Below are positions 40,297 to 49,708 of a stretch of DNA of 64,000 nt, piece by piece. The position numbers and the translations under genes were made by a program. Numbering within the stretch: position 1 is the first letter of the stretch; every line of letters starts with the position of its first letter. The stretch is from an uncultured Spirochaetota bacterium. Its GTDB lineage: Bacteria > Spirochaetota > Spirochaetia > Treponematales > Rectinemataceae. The DNA lies in contig CAIJMU010000124.1 in NCBI GenBank assembly GCA_903821875.1, forward strand, positions 1 to 64,000, read 5' to 3'. The notes beneath the pieces are model-generated. The model worked only from the letters and a program-made list of their open reading frames with translations. It did no database searches and was not told the DNA's origin.

Positions 40297-41208
40297 ATGA
40301 CAGGCAAGGAACTGAATGAGTACGTGAAGGCGACTGAATTGATGGTTGTTCCAGGCAAAGTGGCACAGGTCAGCCAGTTTTCTTCATTCCTGCAAAAACT
40401 GCCCTTGAAGTGGCAGAAGGGCATTGCAGCGCGAGGGGCCAAGACCAACCCCTATATGGGTTTTATTGTAGAACCCTACAGCTTTTTCCTCTCGTATGAG
40501 GTCACCGACATCGATGCAGCCCAGAAGCTTCTCCCTGAAGGCTACCGGATTGTCCCTACCTCGATGTTCGCGGAATCGCGCCCCAGGCCGAGTGTCATCA
40601 TCGGTGCCTTTAATATCCATACCAGCGTTTTCTGGGGTAGCCGCGTCGAAGTGTACCTGATTGCTGAGAACATCAAGACCGGACTTCTGTCATGGATCAT
40701 CGTCACCTATGAAACCAATACCAACAGTTTTGACCCCGGTCAGGGCTTTATCGGAGCCACGACCTCACGGTCAGTGGTGACAACCTCGTATCGCGGTGAC
40801 GTTATTGTCGATGTGGAGGGGACTGACTCCGGTCACCGGATTGCCCTGAGTGCACCTGTTGGCGCAGGAACCCTGGCTGCCCTGAATCAGCGACTCTGGA
40901 TCGAGGGGAACCTCTCGGTCGATTACGGCTCCACGCTGACCGATGGCCCAAGCGAACCCTTTGGCCTCATCTTCGATCCCCGCGAGATGGAAAGCGCTCT
41001 GATGATTCCCCTCGAGAAGGTAAGTGTAGATATAAACACCCTCTGCGGAACCTATACTGCCAAGGAACCCTATGAGGCGGGATGCTTTCCCTTTGCCCAG
41101 CACTTCGTGACAACCAGCATGCCCAAGGGCACCAACATGAAGAACGCCCAGGATCTGGAGGATGCGGCCCTGAGCTTCAAGGATGGGACGCTGTCGAAGG
41201 GGCGGTGA
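40297..41208 (+). CDS. Unknown protein, possibly acetoacetate decarboxylase-like fold
   Basis: A 303-residue soluble protein with no signal peptide. The ATG follows AGCCGGAGGTGAT, a strong ribosome site. The order of segments SYEVTDIDAAQKLLPEGYRI, then VIIGAFNIHTSVFWGSRVEVYLI, vaguely recalls acetoacetate-decarboxylase-superfamily proteins, where a substrate cone is built from similar strands, but I cannot place the catalytic lysine. Its regulation by the adjacent B12-sensing XRE protein is the best clue to its role. Treat as hypothetical. Confidence 0.75.
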   Translation: MTGKELNEYVKATELMVVPGKVAQVSQFSSFLQKLPLKWQKGIAARGAKTNPYMGFIVEPYSFFLSYEVTDIDAAQKLLPEGYRIVPTSMFAESRPRPSVIIGAFNIHTSVFWGSRVEVYLIAENIKTGLLSWIIVTYETNTNSFDPGQGFIGATTSRSVVTTSYRGDVIVDVEGTDSGHRIALSAPVGAGTLAALNQRLWIEGNLSVDYGSTLTDGPSEPFGLIFDPREMESALMIPLEKVSVDINTLCGTYTAKEPYEAGCFPFAQHFVTTSMPKGTNMKNAQDLEDAALSFKDGTLSKGR

Positions 41209-41242
41209 GCCTGACGGGCGGAAAGATTGCAGTGACTCGCAA

Positions 41243-42811
41243 TCACAACCAATTGAAACCAATGAGTCCCCGTTCCGCCCTTCCGAAGACTATCCCCAGC
41301 TCGAAGAGCTGCTGGCCTGGCAGTTCCCGGTACTTGGAGGCATAGTCCATCTTCCTGATCTGGGCGAGGGCCGGATTGCCAACTCCATCGGCCGGCAATT
41401 CGGTCAGGGACGCCGACGAGGGAAGAACCTTGATTTCCATGATAATGCGGACATTCTTTATGCCGATGGTCAGGTCTGCCTGGCCATGGTTACTGATGTC
41501 CTCGGGGATGACCTCGCAACCCATGGCCGTGAAGAAGGCATAGAGCACCGAGGCGTAGTAGCCCTCGAAGTCGGCCAGGTCGTTGTTGGTAAAGTTGCGC
41601 CAGGGCACGCCGGCGAATAGACGGCGGATAACCTTTTCCAGCCTCGGTAGATCCGCGGTTTGTAGCGCTTCCCAGGCCTCATTCTGGTACGGGATGCGCT
41701 GTTCGGCCTGACCGGACCAGGCGGAAAAAAGGCTGCTGCTCAAGGCAGTCTTGACTTCGTGGTTGGGGATTCGCAGGGTATATTGCATCGCTCCAAGCTT
41801 GAACTCGACATGGTCGATGGTCAGATAGCCGCTTTGGAACAGGAGGGTTACGGGTTCGATGCGATCCAGGTCAAAGGAACTCAGGAGCTCCTCGCCTGCC
41901 TGTATGCTCTCGAAATTCGGAAGGAAGTAGCTGTTTTTCTGGAAGAGCTTGATGAGGAAGCTCGGGCTGCCGGTTTCAAACCAATAGTTGCGATAAAACT
42001 TTCCTTGTCCGAGAAACAGGAGAATGTCAAAGGGATTGTAGACCGGCTCTCCCATGAAATTGTAGCCATTGTACCAAAAGCGCAGTTCTTCCCTATCCAC
42101 TCCCGATAGCTGCTCCGCAAAGCTGCATTCAAGCTCCATTTGTGTATAGCCGCACAGCGAGGCGTAGCCTGGGTCAAGCGTCAGGTCGCTGAGGTTGTTG
42201 ATACCACTGAAGATGCTCACCTTGCTGAACTTGCTGACCCCGGTCAGCAAGACAAACTGGAGTTCCGCGTCCCTGGCCTTGATTACGGAGTAGAGGCTCT
42301 TGAGTTCTTCCCGCATCAGGGCTGCCTTATCTGGATTCTCGATGTTCTCGAGGATGGGTTTGTCGTATTCATCGATGAGGAGGACCACGCGGCTGCCTGT
42401 CGACCTGGCAACGTGCAGGATGAGTTCGTCCAGCTTGTTGGAGCTGCCCGAGTTGCGAAAGGAGTAGTTATATACATCACCATACTGGATGAATAGGGCC
42501 TCCATCTTCCGGTGGAAATCCTCTGGCGTCGAACTGGAGCCTCCCGCGAAGTCGATTTTAAGAACGGGGTAGCTTTTGCTCCAGTCCCAATTATCGTGGA
42601 CGGAAAGGCCACGGAAGAGTGCCTCGTTGCCCTCGAGCAATTCCTTCAGGGTGTCGAGAAAGAGGCTCTTGCCAAAGCGGCGGGGGCGGGACAGGAAATA
42701 GCGCCCAGGTTTTTTTGCCAGCTCTTCGGCAAACATTGTTTTGTCGACGTAGACCATCCCGGATTCGATGATGGTCTTGAGCGAACTTATGCCGATCGGC
42801 AAATCTTTCAT
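41243..42811 (-). CDS. AAA-ATPase-like protein with PD-(D/E)XK C-terminus
   Basis: A 522-residue protein of the AAA-ATPase_like/PDDEXK_9 family. The N-terminus MKDLPIGISSLKTIIESGMV and YFLSRPRRFGKSLFLDTL (Walker A type) are typical, with Walker B VVLLIDEYDKPI. The C-terminal nuclease-like motif is ADLTIGIKNVRIIMEIKVL. Paralogues are common in spirochaetes, Bacteroidetes and Clostridia. Start ATG 42811 follows GGAAGAAGGAACAG; the frame is open for 43 more codons upstream, but these look non-coding. Role unknown. Confidence 0.88.
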   Translation of the reverse strand: MKDLPIGISSLKTIIESGMVYVDKTMFAEELAKKPGRYFLSRPRRFGKSLFLDTLKELLEGNEALFRGLSVHDNWDWSKSYPVLKIDFAGGSSSTPEDFHRKMEALFIQYGDVYNYSFRNSGSSNKLDELILHVARSTGSRVVLLIDEYDKPILENIENPDKAALMREELKSLYSVIKARDAELQFVLLTGVSKFSKVSIFSGINNLSDLTLDPGYASLCGYTQMELECSFAEQLSGVDREELRFWYNGYNFMGEPVYNPFDILLFLGQGKFYRNYWFETGSPSFLIKLFQKNSYFLPNFESIQAGEELLSSFDLDRIEPVTLLFQSGYLTIDHVEFKLGAMQYTLRIPNHEVKTALSSSLFSAWSGQAEQRIPYQNEAWEALQTADLPRLEKVIRRLFAGVPWRNFTNNDLADFEGYYASVLYAFFTAMGCEVIPEDISNHGQADLTIGIKNVRIIMEIKVLPSSASLTELPADGVGNPALAQIRKMDYASKYRELPGQQLFELGIVFGRAERGLIGFNWL

Positions 42812-43269
42812 GCCTCTGTTCCTTCTTCCACAGTCAAAGTATACGCCTGTGCTTGAGGTCTGAACAAGGGAAGTCTTGCCATTCGGATGGTTGAACGTAG
42901 CCCGTCGGGAGCTTTGCTGCTTTGGGCTTGACGTGGCCATCTCCGGTCGCTTGGCAAGATGCTCCCTTGGTGACTTCGTGGTGACAGGGTCTTCGCTGTC
43001 GGGCCAATAGTTGGATTTACCCCATGGCTTTAGGCTAAGGCTCCCTTTCTACCCGCAGCACGGGGTCACCCGGAGACATGGCAAAGTCGGAGTTTGCATG
43101 CGCTGAGTCCAACCCGACGGGGCAAAGGTGACAACAGTCGACCTTCAGGCCTCGACCTTTTTTTTCAAAACCCCTCTTGCCCGCCTGCACGTGCTCAATT
43201 AGACTACACGTATCGCCAAAAATGCACGTATCAAGCATGCGGCACGTGTAGATGGCGGAAGGCGGGGCT
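42812..43269. other. 458-base gap between ATPase and RHH genes
   Basis: No convincing gene. A possible weak terminator is GTCGA (43137) pairing with TCGAC (43152) followed by a run of T (43158-43165). The right end holds the CACGT boxes listed separately. Confidence 0.4.
43186..43251. promoter_or_regulatory. Four CACGT boxes upstream of the RHH gene
   Basis: TGCACGTG (43186), TACACGTA (43205), TGCACGTA (43223) and GGCACGTG (43241) are spaced 19, 18 and 18 bp. CTACACGT (43204-43211) and ACGTGTAG (43244-43251) form an exact inverted pair at the ends. Regular repeats of this kind are typical operators of ribbon-helix-helix proteins, suggesting autoregulation. Confidence 0.6.
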
Positions 43270-43749
43270 ATGGCCAAGAAAATCACGCTGACAGTCAACG
43301 AAAGCCTTTTCCAGAAAATAGATACCTGGCGATCCTCCTTCAACCTCTCTCGCCTGTTTCAGGACGCGGTGACCGAGGCTATCAACCAGAAGGAGAACCT
43401 CCAGCACCGCCTGGCGGGAAAGGTCGACCTTCCCCGCATCATCGAGCGGCTCAAGGCGGAAAAGCTCGGGGTTCTGGAAAAGGCGGGTAAGGCCGGAGAG
43501 GCGGATGGAAGCGCCTGGGCAGGCCGTGCCCACTACGCAGAACTCGTGCAGGCGATCACGGAATTCGAGGTGAATGGGACCGTAGCCGGAGAAAGGGATG
43601 AGGCTGCCCTTCACTGGGAGGCCTATCCTCTGGCAGCTGGGATGGAAGGAAAGGAAGGCGGGGCTGCGCGCGAGGCCTATCGGGATGGATGGCGGCGGGG
43701 CGTGCGTGGACTGTGGGATCTTGTGAAGGATCAATTGACGGATCTGTGA
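43270..43749 (+). CDS. Ribbon-helix-helix DNA-binding protein
   Basis: A 159-residue protein whose first 45 residues match a CopG/CcdA-like RHH fold: KKITLTVNESLFQKIDTWR (strand and first helix), then NLSRLFQDAVTEAINQKE. The remainder is charged and helical with no domain I recognise. ATG 43270 follows GGCGGGG; ATG 43252 would sit in the operator. The downstream 1452-residue gene starts 15 bases later, so the pair is probably one operon controlled by this protein. Confidence 0.75.
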   Translation: MAKKITLTVNESLFQKIDTWRSSFNLSRLFQDAVTEAINQKENLQHRLAGKVDLPRIIERLKAEKLGVLEKAGKAGEADGSAWAGRAHYAELVQAITEFEVNGTVAGERDEAALHWEAYPLAAGMEGKEGGAAREAYRDGWRRGVRGLWDLVKDQLTDL

Positions 43750-43764
43750 TCGGCGGGGGATGTC

Positions 43765-46700
43765 ATGAGGGGAAAAAACTGGATACTTGGCCTTGATATC
43801 GGTTCGGTTGCGGTGGCAGCAGTGACCGTCGACGAGACTGGTGCGGTCCGGGAACGTTTCTACCGTCTGCATGGCGGGAGCGTCGCTGCAGCCCTTGAGG
43901 GCATCGATGCCGACATGGACCTGTCGAGGGTGGGAGCAGCAGCGTTGACGGGGCGCCCGCCAGCCGAGATTGCCGGAGACGCGAGCTACGATTCCCAGGT
44001 GGCTGCCCTCGAATCGGTGGCTGCCCGCCATCCGGAGGCCGGGGCTCTTCTCCTGGTCGGCGGAGAAAAGTACCTGCTGGCACGCCTGACCGAAGACGGG
44101 GACTATGAGGGCGGTCGCGGCAACTCTGGCTGTGCCGCAGGCACGGGTAGCTTCCTCGACCAGCAGGCTGGCCGACTCGGCCTCCGCGATTCGGGCGAGC
44201 TTTCGGGCTTGGCTCTTTCCAATTCTGATAATCCACCCCGGGTGGCGACGCGTTGTGCGGTCTTTGCCAAGACCGACCTGATCCACGCGCAGCAGGAGGG
44301 GCGGTCGCTGCCTGCGATCAGCGACGGTCTGTGCAGGGGGTTGGCCCGCAACATCGTGGATGCCCTCTTCAAGGGAGAGCCTGTCCGCGAGCCGGTGGTT
44401 TTTACCGGCGGTGTCGCGCTGAACGGGGCGGTAGTGGAAGGCATCCGCAAATTGACGGGTCTGGAAATCCTTGTCGACAGGGAAGCGGCCTGGCAGGGAG
44501 CGATCGGGGCGGCCCTCCTCTTTGGCCGCGAGGGGAAGAAAAGCGGTAGCTTCACCACCGCGGTGGCCTTGAGGCACGAAATTCCCATCGAACGGGCAGC
44601 CTTTCTCCCTCCACTTGATCTCAGGCTGTCTTCCTATCCTGACTTCGCAGCCCATGAATGCTGGGTGGAACCCACGCGCGCCCGGGGTGGGCGGCCCGGC
44701 GGCGAGGTGGAGGTCGATCTCTACCAGCAAGCTCCCTCCTGTTGCGAGGTGTTCCTGGGAATCGACATCGGTTCGACCAGTACCAAGGCTGCCCTTGTCG
44801 ATGCTGCGGGCCGGATGCTTGCCGGATTCTATACGAGGACCTCAGGCCGTCCGGTGGAGGCTTTTCAGGCCCTCTTCGAAGCCGTGGAGAAGCTATGCGA
44901 GCGCAAGGACTTCGCAATCCGTGTCATCGGCTGCGCGACCACCGGCTCTGGCCGGAAGTTCGTGGGCGGAATAGCCGGCGCGGACCTGGTGCTGGACGAG
45001 ATCAGCGCCCATGCCCGCGCTGCCGTCGAGCTCGATCCATCTGTCGACACGATCATCGAGATCGGCGGCCAGGACTCGAAGTTCACGACCTTGAGCGAGG
45101 GGCGGGTCACCTCCTCGATCATGAACAACGTCTGCGCGGCTGGCACGGGCAGCTTTATCGAGGAGCAGGCCCGGAAGCTCGGGGTCGATGTGGGGGGTTA
45201 CGCTGATCTCACCTGGGGCGTGCGCTCTCCCCGTGTCAGCGATCGCTGCACCGTCTTCATGGAGCGGGACATCAACCACCTCCTGGCGCAGGGTTGCACG
45301 GTCCCGGAGGTGCTGGCAGCGGCTCTCCACGCGGTGCGGGAAAACTACCTGCGCAAGGTCGCCTCGGAAAAGGCCATCGGCAAGGTCGTATTCTTCCAGG
45401 GCGCTACTGCCAAGAACCGCTCCCTCGTTGCGGCCTTCGAGCAGAAGCTCGGGCGGCCCATCCTGGTTTCGCCCTTCTGTCACCTGACCGGAGCCTACGG
45501 TGCAGCCCTGGCGCTGCGGGACGAAGGGCTCGAGGCAAAAGCCACAATTACTACGATATTCCGGGGGCTCGGACTGCATCGGGAGGAGTTGCCGGTCCGG
45601 TCGGAGGTCTGCGGGCTCTGCAACAATAACTGCAAGCTCTCGGTCGCCACCATCGGTGGGTCTGGGCCGGCTGGTGGCGAGGAGGTCGCCTTCGGTTTCC
45701 TCTGCGGCCGGGACTACGGTACGAAGTCCTTTGTGGCCAAGAAGCCCGGAGTCGCGCGCCTTTCGACTCTGCGCGCAGGCGCGGAGGCTGCAGCCCTTAA
45801 GGCAATCACAGTTAGTCCGAATGGGATGCCTCCTCGCCCGCTTCGGGCCGCTCGCGCCCCGGTCATCGGGCTGCCCGTGGCTTTGTCGCTGGTGGAGGAT
45901 CTGGGCTTCTGGAAGCTCTTCTTCTCGACACTGGGTATCGAGACGCGCACAAGCGAGGGCCTTGCGGAAGCTGTAGGCAAGGGCAAGGAGCGCATGGGCG
46001 CAGAGTTCTGCGCACCCCTGGCAGCCTTTCACGGGCATGCACTCTCCCTCCTGGATACTGTCGACTTTGTCTTCATGCCCATCATGCTGGAGAAAAAATC
46101 AGACAAGGCCGAGGGTGACCGCCACTTCTGTTATGCCACCCAGTTCACGCCGGCCATGGTTTCGCAGCTGGCCGACGGGGATCGATTCCTGATGCCCTTG
46201 GTCGAGTCGGATTACCTGAGCTTCAGGGTCAAGGAGGAGCTTCGCCGCTGCCTTGTCGAAAAGGCGGGATTCCCGGTGACCTTCAACGAGGTTTCGGAGG
46301 CCTGGGACCGGGCGGAGGCATTCCGCTCGGAGCGGGATCGCCGATATAGGGAATTGTTCGCGACGCAAACCGTGATCACGCGGCCAGGAAAGGGCGAGAT
46401 CGACATAGTACTGATTGGAAGACCCTACTCGGTCATTTCCCCTGGCATGAACAAGGGCATTCCGGACATCATGGCCGACCGGGGAATCAGGGTCTGGTTC
46501 CAGGACATGGTAGCGACATTGCCCGATGCGGAATCGAAGATCCTTCCCCTTATTCAGGAAATACCCTGGGAATACGGCAAGCGCATGCTGCGCGCTGCCG
46601 AGGCTGCTGCACGTACTGAAAACCTCTACCCGACCCTCGTGACCTCCTTCAAGTGTGGCCCGGATTCCTTTGTCGTCGATGCCTTCAAGGCAGTCATGGA

Positions 46701-48123
46701 GGCTTACGGCAAGCCCTTTCTTGTGCTCGAACTCGACGAGCACGACAGCGCGGTGGGCTATGAGACACGCATAGAAGCCGCGATCCGGTCCTTCCGCAAC
46801 CACCGGGAACGAAGCGGCTTGGCGGTGACAGCCAGCGGCGCTTTGGCCGATACCCTCTGGGCAGAGCGCGATTTCTCGGCGGTAAACCCGAATTACTCCA
46901 CGCAACTCAAGGGCAAGACCCTCCTCCTCCCCTGCTGGGACGACCTGGCGGCCCCCCTCCTGGTAGCAACGCTCCATGCAGCCGGGATACAGGCAATTGT
47001 AATGGATGAGACCGACGAAACCATCCGCGCGAGCCTGTCGACCAACAACGGCCAGTGCCTCCCCCTCAACGCCATCGCCGAATCCTATGCGGCAACGGTA
47101 CGGAGGCGCGGGCTCGATCCCGCGACCTCGGCGCTCTGGATGGCCAAGATCAGCTTCTCCTGCAACATCCCCCTCTATCCGCACCAGATAAAGAGGATCC
47201 TCGAGGGCATGGGCGGGGGCATGGAAAAAGCGGGCCTGTACACGGGCGAGCTTACCTTCGTGGAGATATCCCCTCTGGCCGCCCTCGACGCCTACCTTTC
47301 CTACCTCTTTGCCGGACTCATCCGCCGCCTCGCCTGCCGGATCAGGCCCTACGAGGCGGTTCCTGGCATGACGGATGCCATGGTCAGGCGGGCCATCGAG
47401 ATCCTCGTTCCTGTCTTCGAGGACCGCAGGAAGAACAAGGTCAAGGCTGCCGAAGAAATCGTAGCCCTCTTTGAGGCTATCCCCTTTGACAAGACACGGA
47501 GGAATACCCAGGTCGGGCTCTTTGGCGATTTCTATGTGCGAGACAACCGGGTGATGAACCAGGATGTCATCCGCTTCATCGAGGCCAATGGCGGCGAGGT
47601 CATATCGATGCCCTACAACCAGTATGCCAAGATGGTCGCAGGCACCTACTTTGCGCGCTGGATCAAAGAGGGCCGCCTTGCTCCCCTCCTGGGCTTCAAC
47701 GCCCTCCTCGCGGCCTCCAAGGTCCTGGAAAAGGCCTACTACAGATTGTTCGGACGCCTCCTGGATGAGACTGATCCTAATTACGATGATCCTAGTGCTT
47801 CGATACTGGCCCGTTACGGGGTGCTCGAGGAGAACTCCGGCGAGTCTGCCGAGAACCTCCTCAAGACCTGGTACATCAAGAAGCACTTCCCGGATATAGC
47901 CCTCTTTGTCCAGCTGAGTCCCGTGTTCTGCTGCGCTGGACTTGTCACCGAGGCGATGAACCAGCGCATCGAGGAAGTGACAGGAGTGCCCGTGCTTTCG
48001 CTGATCTACGACGGAACGGGTGGATCCAAGAACGAGGCCATAGCCCCCTATCTGCGCTATCCAAGGAAGGCGAGGGTTGAGCCGGAGCCAGAGCTGAAGC
48101 CAGCGGACCGGAGGATTGGGTAG
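43765..48123 (+). CDS. Giant 2-hydroxyacyl-CoA dehydratase activase-type fusion protein
   Basis: A 1452-residue member of the acyl-CoA dehydratase activase-related family. Two BadF/BcrA/HgdC ASKHA ATPase modules come first: about 1-260 (LGLDIGSVAVAAVTV, SGCAAGTGSFLDQQ, VVFTGGVALNGA) and about 330-600 (LGIDIGSTSTKAALVD, IGGQDSKFTTL, NVCAAGTGSFIEEQ). A cysteine cluster CGLCNNNC ... FLCGRDYG follows. DUF2229 spans about 690-900, and the last third is HgdB-like. Activases drive an electron into dehydratases with ATP and a [4Fe-4S] cluster between two subunits. Here two modules on one chain could form an internal dimer. No HgdAB dehydratase lies nearby, so its target is unknown. Confidence 0.9.
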   Translation: MRGKNWILGLDIGSVAVAAVTVDETGAVRERFYRLHGGSVAAALEGIDADMDLSRVGAAALTGRPPAEIAGDASYDSQVAALESVAARHPEAGALLLVGGEKYLLARLTEDGDYEGGRGNSGCAAGTGSFLDQQAGRLGLRDSGELSGLALSNSDNPPRVATRCAVFAKTDLIHAQQEGRSLPAISDGLCRGLARNIVDALFKGEPVREPVVFTGGVALNGAVVEGIRKLTGLEILVDREAAWQGAIGAALLFGREGKKSGSFTTAVALRHEIPIERAAFLPPLDLRLSSYPDFAAHECWVEPTRARGGRPGGEVEVDLYQQAPSCCEVFLGIDIGSTSTKAALVDAAGRMLAGFYTRTSGRPVEAFQALFEAVEKLCERKDFAIRVIGCATTGSGRKFVGGIAGADLVLDEISAHARAAVELDPSVDTIIEIGGQDSKFTTLSEGRVTSSIMNNVCAAGTGSFIEEQARKLGVDVGGYADLTWGVRSPRVSDRCTVFMERDINHLLAQGCTVPEVLAAALHAVRENYLRKVASEKAIGKVVFFQGATAKNRSLVAAFEQKLGRPILVSPFCHLTGAYGAALALRDEGLEAKATITTIFRGLGLHREELPVRSEVCGLCNNNCKLSVATIGGSGPAGGEEVAFGFLCGRDYGTKSFVAKKPGVARLSTLRAGAEAAALKAITVSPNGMPPRPLRAARAPVIGLPVALSLVEDLGFWKLFFSTLGIETRTSEGLAEAVGKGKERMGAEFCAPLAAFHGHALSLLDTVDFVFMPIMLEKKSDKAEGDRHFCYATQFTPAMVSQLADGDRFLMPLVESDYLSFRVKEELRRCLVEKAGFPVTFNEVSEAWDRAEAFRSERDRRYRELFATQTVITRPGKGEIDIVLIGRPYSVISPGMNKGIPDIMADRGIRVWFQDMVATLPDAESKILPLIQEIPWEYGKRMLRAAEAAARTENLYPTLVTSFKCGPDSFVVDAFKAVMEAYGKPFLVLELDEHDSAVGYETRIEAAIRSFRNHRERSGLAVTASGALADTLWAERDFSAVNPNYSTQLKGKTLLLPCWDDLAAPLLVATLHAAGIQAIVMDETDETIRASLSTNNGQCLPLNAIAESYAATVRRRGLDPATSALWMAKISFSCNIPLYPHQIKRILEGMGGGMEKAGLYTGELTFVEISPLAALDAYLSYLFAGLIRRLACRIRPYEAVPGMTDAMVRRAIEILVPVFEDRRKNKVKAAEEIVALFEAIPFDKTRRNTQVGLFGDFYVRDNRVMNQDVIRFIEANGGEVISMPYNQYAKMVAGTYFARWIKEGRLAPLLGFNALLAASKVLEKAYYRLFGRLLDETDPNYDDPSASILARYGVLEENSGESAENLLKTWYIKKHFPDIALFVQLSPVFCCAGLVTEAMNQRIEEVTGVPVLSLIYDGTGGSKNEAIAPYLRYPRKARVEPEPELKPADRRIG

Positions 48124-48167
48124 GAGCCTATTCCCCCCCCCTCCGCAAAAAACCCTACAATGAGCAT

Positions 48168-48275
48168 ATGAGCAAGCCCACGCTGCCCATCGGCAAGAGC
48201 CTCCTCATCGATACCCTGGACTGGGCCTTTTCCGGGAGGCGCGAGCTGTTTGCGGAGAAACCCAGGACCCGTTAG
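48168..48275 (+). pseudogene. 5' fragment of a J-domain-type gene interrupted by the ATPase cassette
   Basis: ATG 48168 opens a 35-codon frame (SKPTLPIGKSLLIDTLDW, then RRELFAEKP) and soon stops. Its Glu-Lys codons GAGAAA (48255-48260) match in frame the GAGAAG (49682-49687) that opens the frame of the J-domain gene 1.4 kb downstream. Joining the two at GAGAA restores one continuous protein: LFAEK to AGLAIIGLLNEAF. I infer that this is the broken-off start of that gene. Confidence 0.45.
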
Positions 48276-48484
48276 GAGTCAAGAAACATCGAGGAATGGG
48301 AAACGGAGTAGGGAGTCAAGGAACGCTAGACCGAATGTGTGGACTTATCGGGATTCTGGTCCGATGCTCGGTGCTTTTCAAGGTCGAGGCTAGGCACTCC
48401 GAGGTAGTCCATGTGACCGTGCTGCCATTCAAGCTGATTTCAAGTCTAACTTGAATATATCTTAATATTGGCCTACGATGGGCT
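48276..48484. other. Non-coding left part of the ATPase cassette
   Basis: It holds no gene I can support. Its right end carries a promoter-like pair, TTGAAT (48451-48456), 17 bases, TACGAT (48474-48479), ending only five bases before the ATPase ATG, so the transcript would be nearly leaderless. Confidence 0.4.
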
Positions 48485-49654
48485 ATGCTCGACCGAGAAC
48501 TCAGCGACGAACTCCGATTCCTCGCCCGCGAATATCCGGTCCTCACCCTCCTCGGGCCACGCCAAAGCGGCAAGACTACCCTTTGTCGCGCGATCTTCCC
48601 AGACCACCGCTATATCAACCTCGAAGAGCCCGAGATCCGCGCCCTCGCCCTGGCCGATCCGCGCGCTTTTTTTAAGCAGAACCCGCCGCCCCTCATCCTC
48701 GACGAAATCCAGCGCGCGCCTGAACTTTGTTCATGGATACAGGTGATCGTCGATGAGAGGAAGACGAAGGGCGAGTTCATTCTGACCGGAAGCTCCCAGC
48801 CCACACTCCTCGCAGCGATCAGCCAGAGCCTTGCGGGTCGAAACGCACTCGCGACCCTCTATCCCTTTACCATCGGGGAACTGCGTTCGGGCGGCATCGA
48901 GACCGGCCGTGACGACGGCATCCTCGCGGGCTTTTTCCCGCGGGTCCATGCGGAGAAGCAGGAACCGACACGCGCCTACCGCAATTACATCCAGACCTAC
49001 ATCGAGCGCGATATCCGCCAGATCCTCAACATCAAGAACCTCTCAGCCTTCGAGCGCTTTCTCGGCCTCCTGGCGGGCAGGATCGGTCAGCTTGTCAATC
49101 TCTCATCCCTCGCCGCTGACACGGGAGTGAGCTCGACAACCCTTGCGGAATGGCTCAACGCCCTCGAAAGCTCCTTCCTCGTCTATCGGCTCAGGCCCTT
49201 CCACGCGAAGCTCGGCAAGCGCCTCGTCAAGGCACCCAAGCTCTACTTCAGCGATGTGGGGCTCGCATCGGCACTGATCGGCCTCAAGACGACCGATGCC
49301 GTCGCCCGCGACAAGCTCCTGGGCGTTCTCTTCGAAAACCTCGTCGTGATGGAGGCGGTCAAGCAATTCTGCAATCATGGCGAAACGCCTCCGCTGTGGT
49401 TCTACCGCGACCAGAACGGTCGCGAGATCGACCTCATCGTCGATCGGAACCGGCAACTCATACCAATTGAGATCAAAGCCTCGATGACCTGGAATCCCGA
49501 GTTCGCCAAGGGAGTGACCTGGTTCCAGGAGCTTGCCGCGCGGGAGGCAGGCAGGCAGCTGCCAGAGCGCGCTCTGGTCGTCTACGCCGGAGAGCGGCGC
49601 GTCGAGAGCGAGCGCTACGAGGCTCTGCCCTTCGGGGAGCTGCGCGTGGTCTGA
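48485..49654 (+). CDS. ATP-binding protein, AAA+ with DUF4143 (second copy)
   Basis: A 389-residue paralogue of the protein encoded at 38924-37770. Walker A LLGPRQSGKTTLCRA, Walker B LILDEIQRAPEL, then FILTGSSQPTLL and the DUF4143 part (LYFSDVGLASALIGL, LFENLVVMEAVKQF, GREIDLIVDRNRQLIPIEIKAS). It occupies a 1.4-kb segment that appears to split a J-domain gene, with GAGAA at both borders. Its 3' end has a degenerate echo at 51147-51182. These features point to a mobile cassette. Confidence 0.88.
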   Translation: MLDRELSDELRFLAREYPVLTLLGPRQSGKTTLCRAIFPDHRYINLEEPEIRALALADPRAFFKQNPPPLILDEIQRAPELCSWIQVIVDERKTKGEFILTGSSQPTLLAAISQSLAGRNALATLYPFTIGELRSGGIETGRDDGILAGFFPRVHAEKQEPTRAYRNYIQTYIERDIRQILNIKNLSAFERFLGLLAGRIGQLVNLSSLAADTGVSSTTLAEWLNALESSFLVYRLRPFHAKLGKRLVKAPKLYFSDVGLASALIGLKTTDAVARDKLLGVLFENLVVMEAVKQFCNHGETPPLWFYRDQNGREIDLIVDRNRQLIPIEIKASMTWNPEFAKGVTWFQELAAREAGRQLPERALVVYAGERRVESERYEALPFGELRVV

Positions 49655-49708
49655 ATCCGACCGCTTCGCACTTCATAGGGCGAGAAGGCGGGCCTGGCGA
49701 TCATTGGC

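Noticed and set aside
43231-44730. 499-residue minus-strand ORF
   Set aside because: Antisense to the RHH and activase genes, with no recognisable domain and atypical composition.
46099-47886. 595-residue minus-strand ORF
   Set aside because: It lies wholly antisense to the 1452-residue activase gene, which has clear domains; high GC produces long shadow frames.
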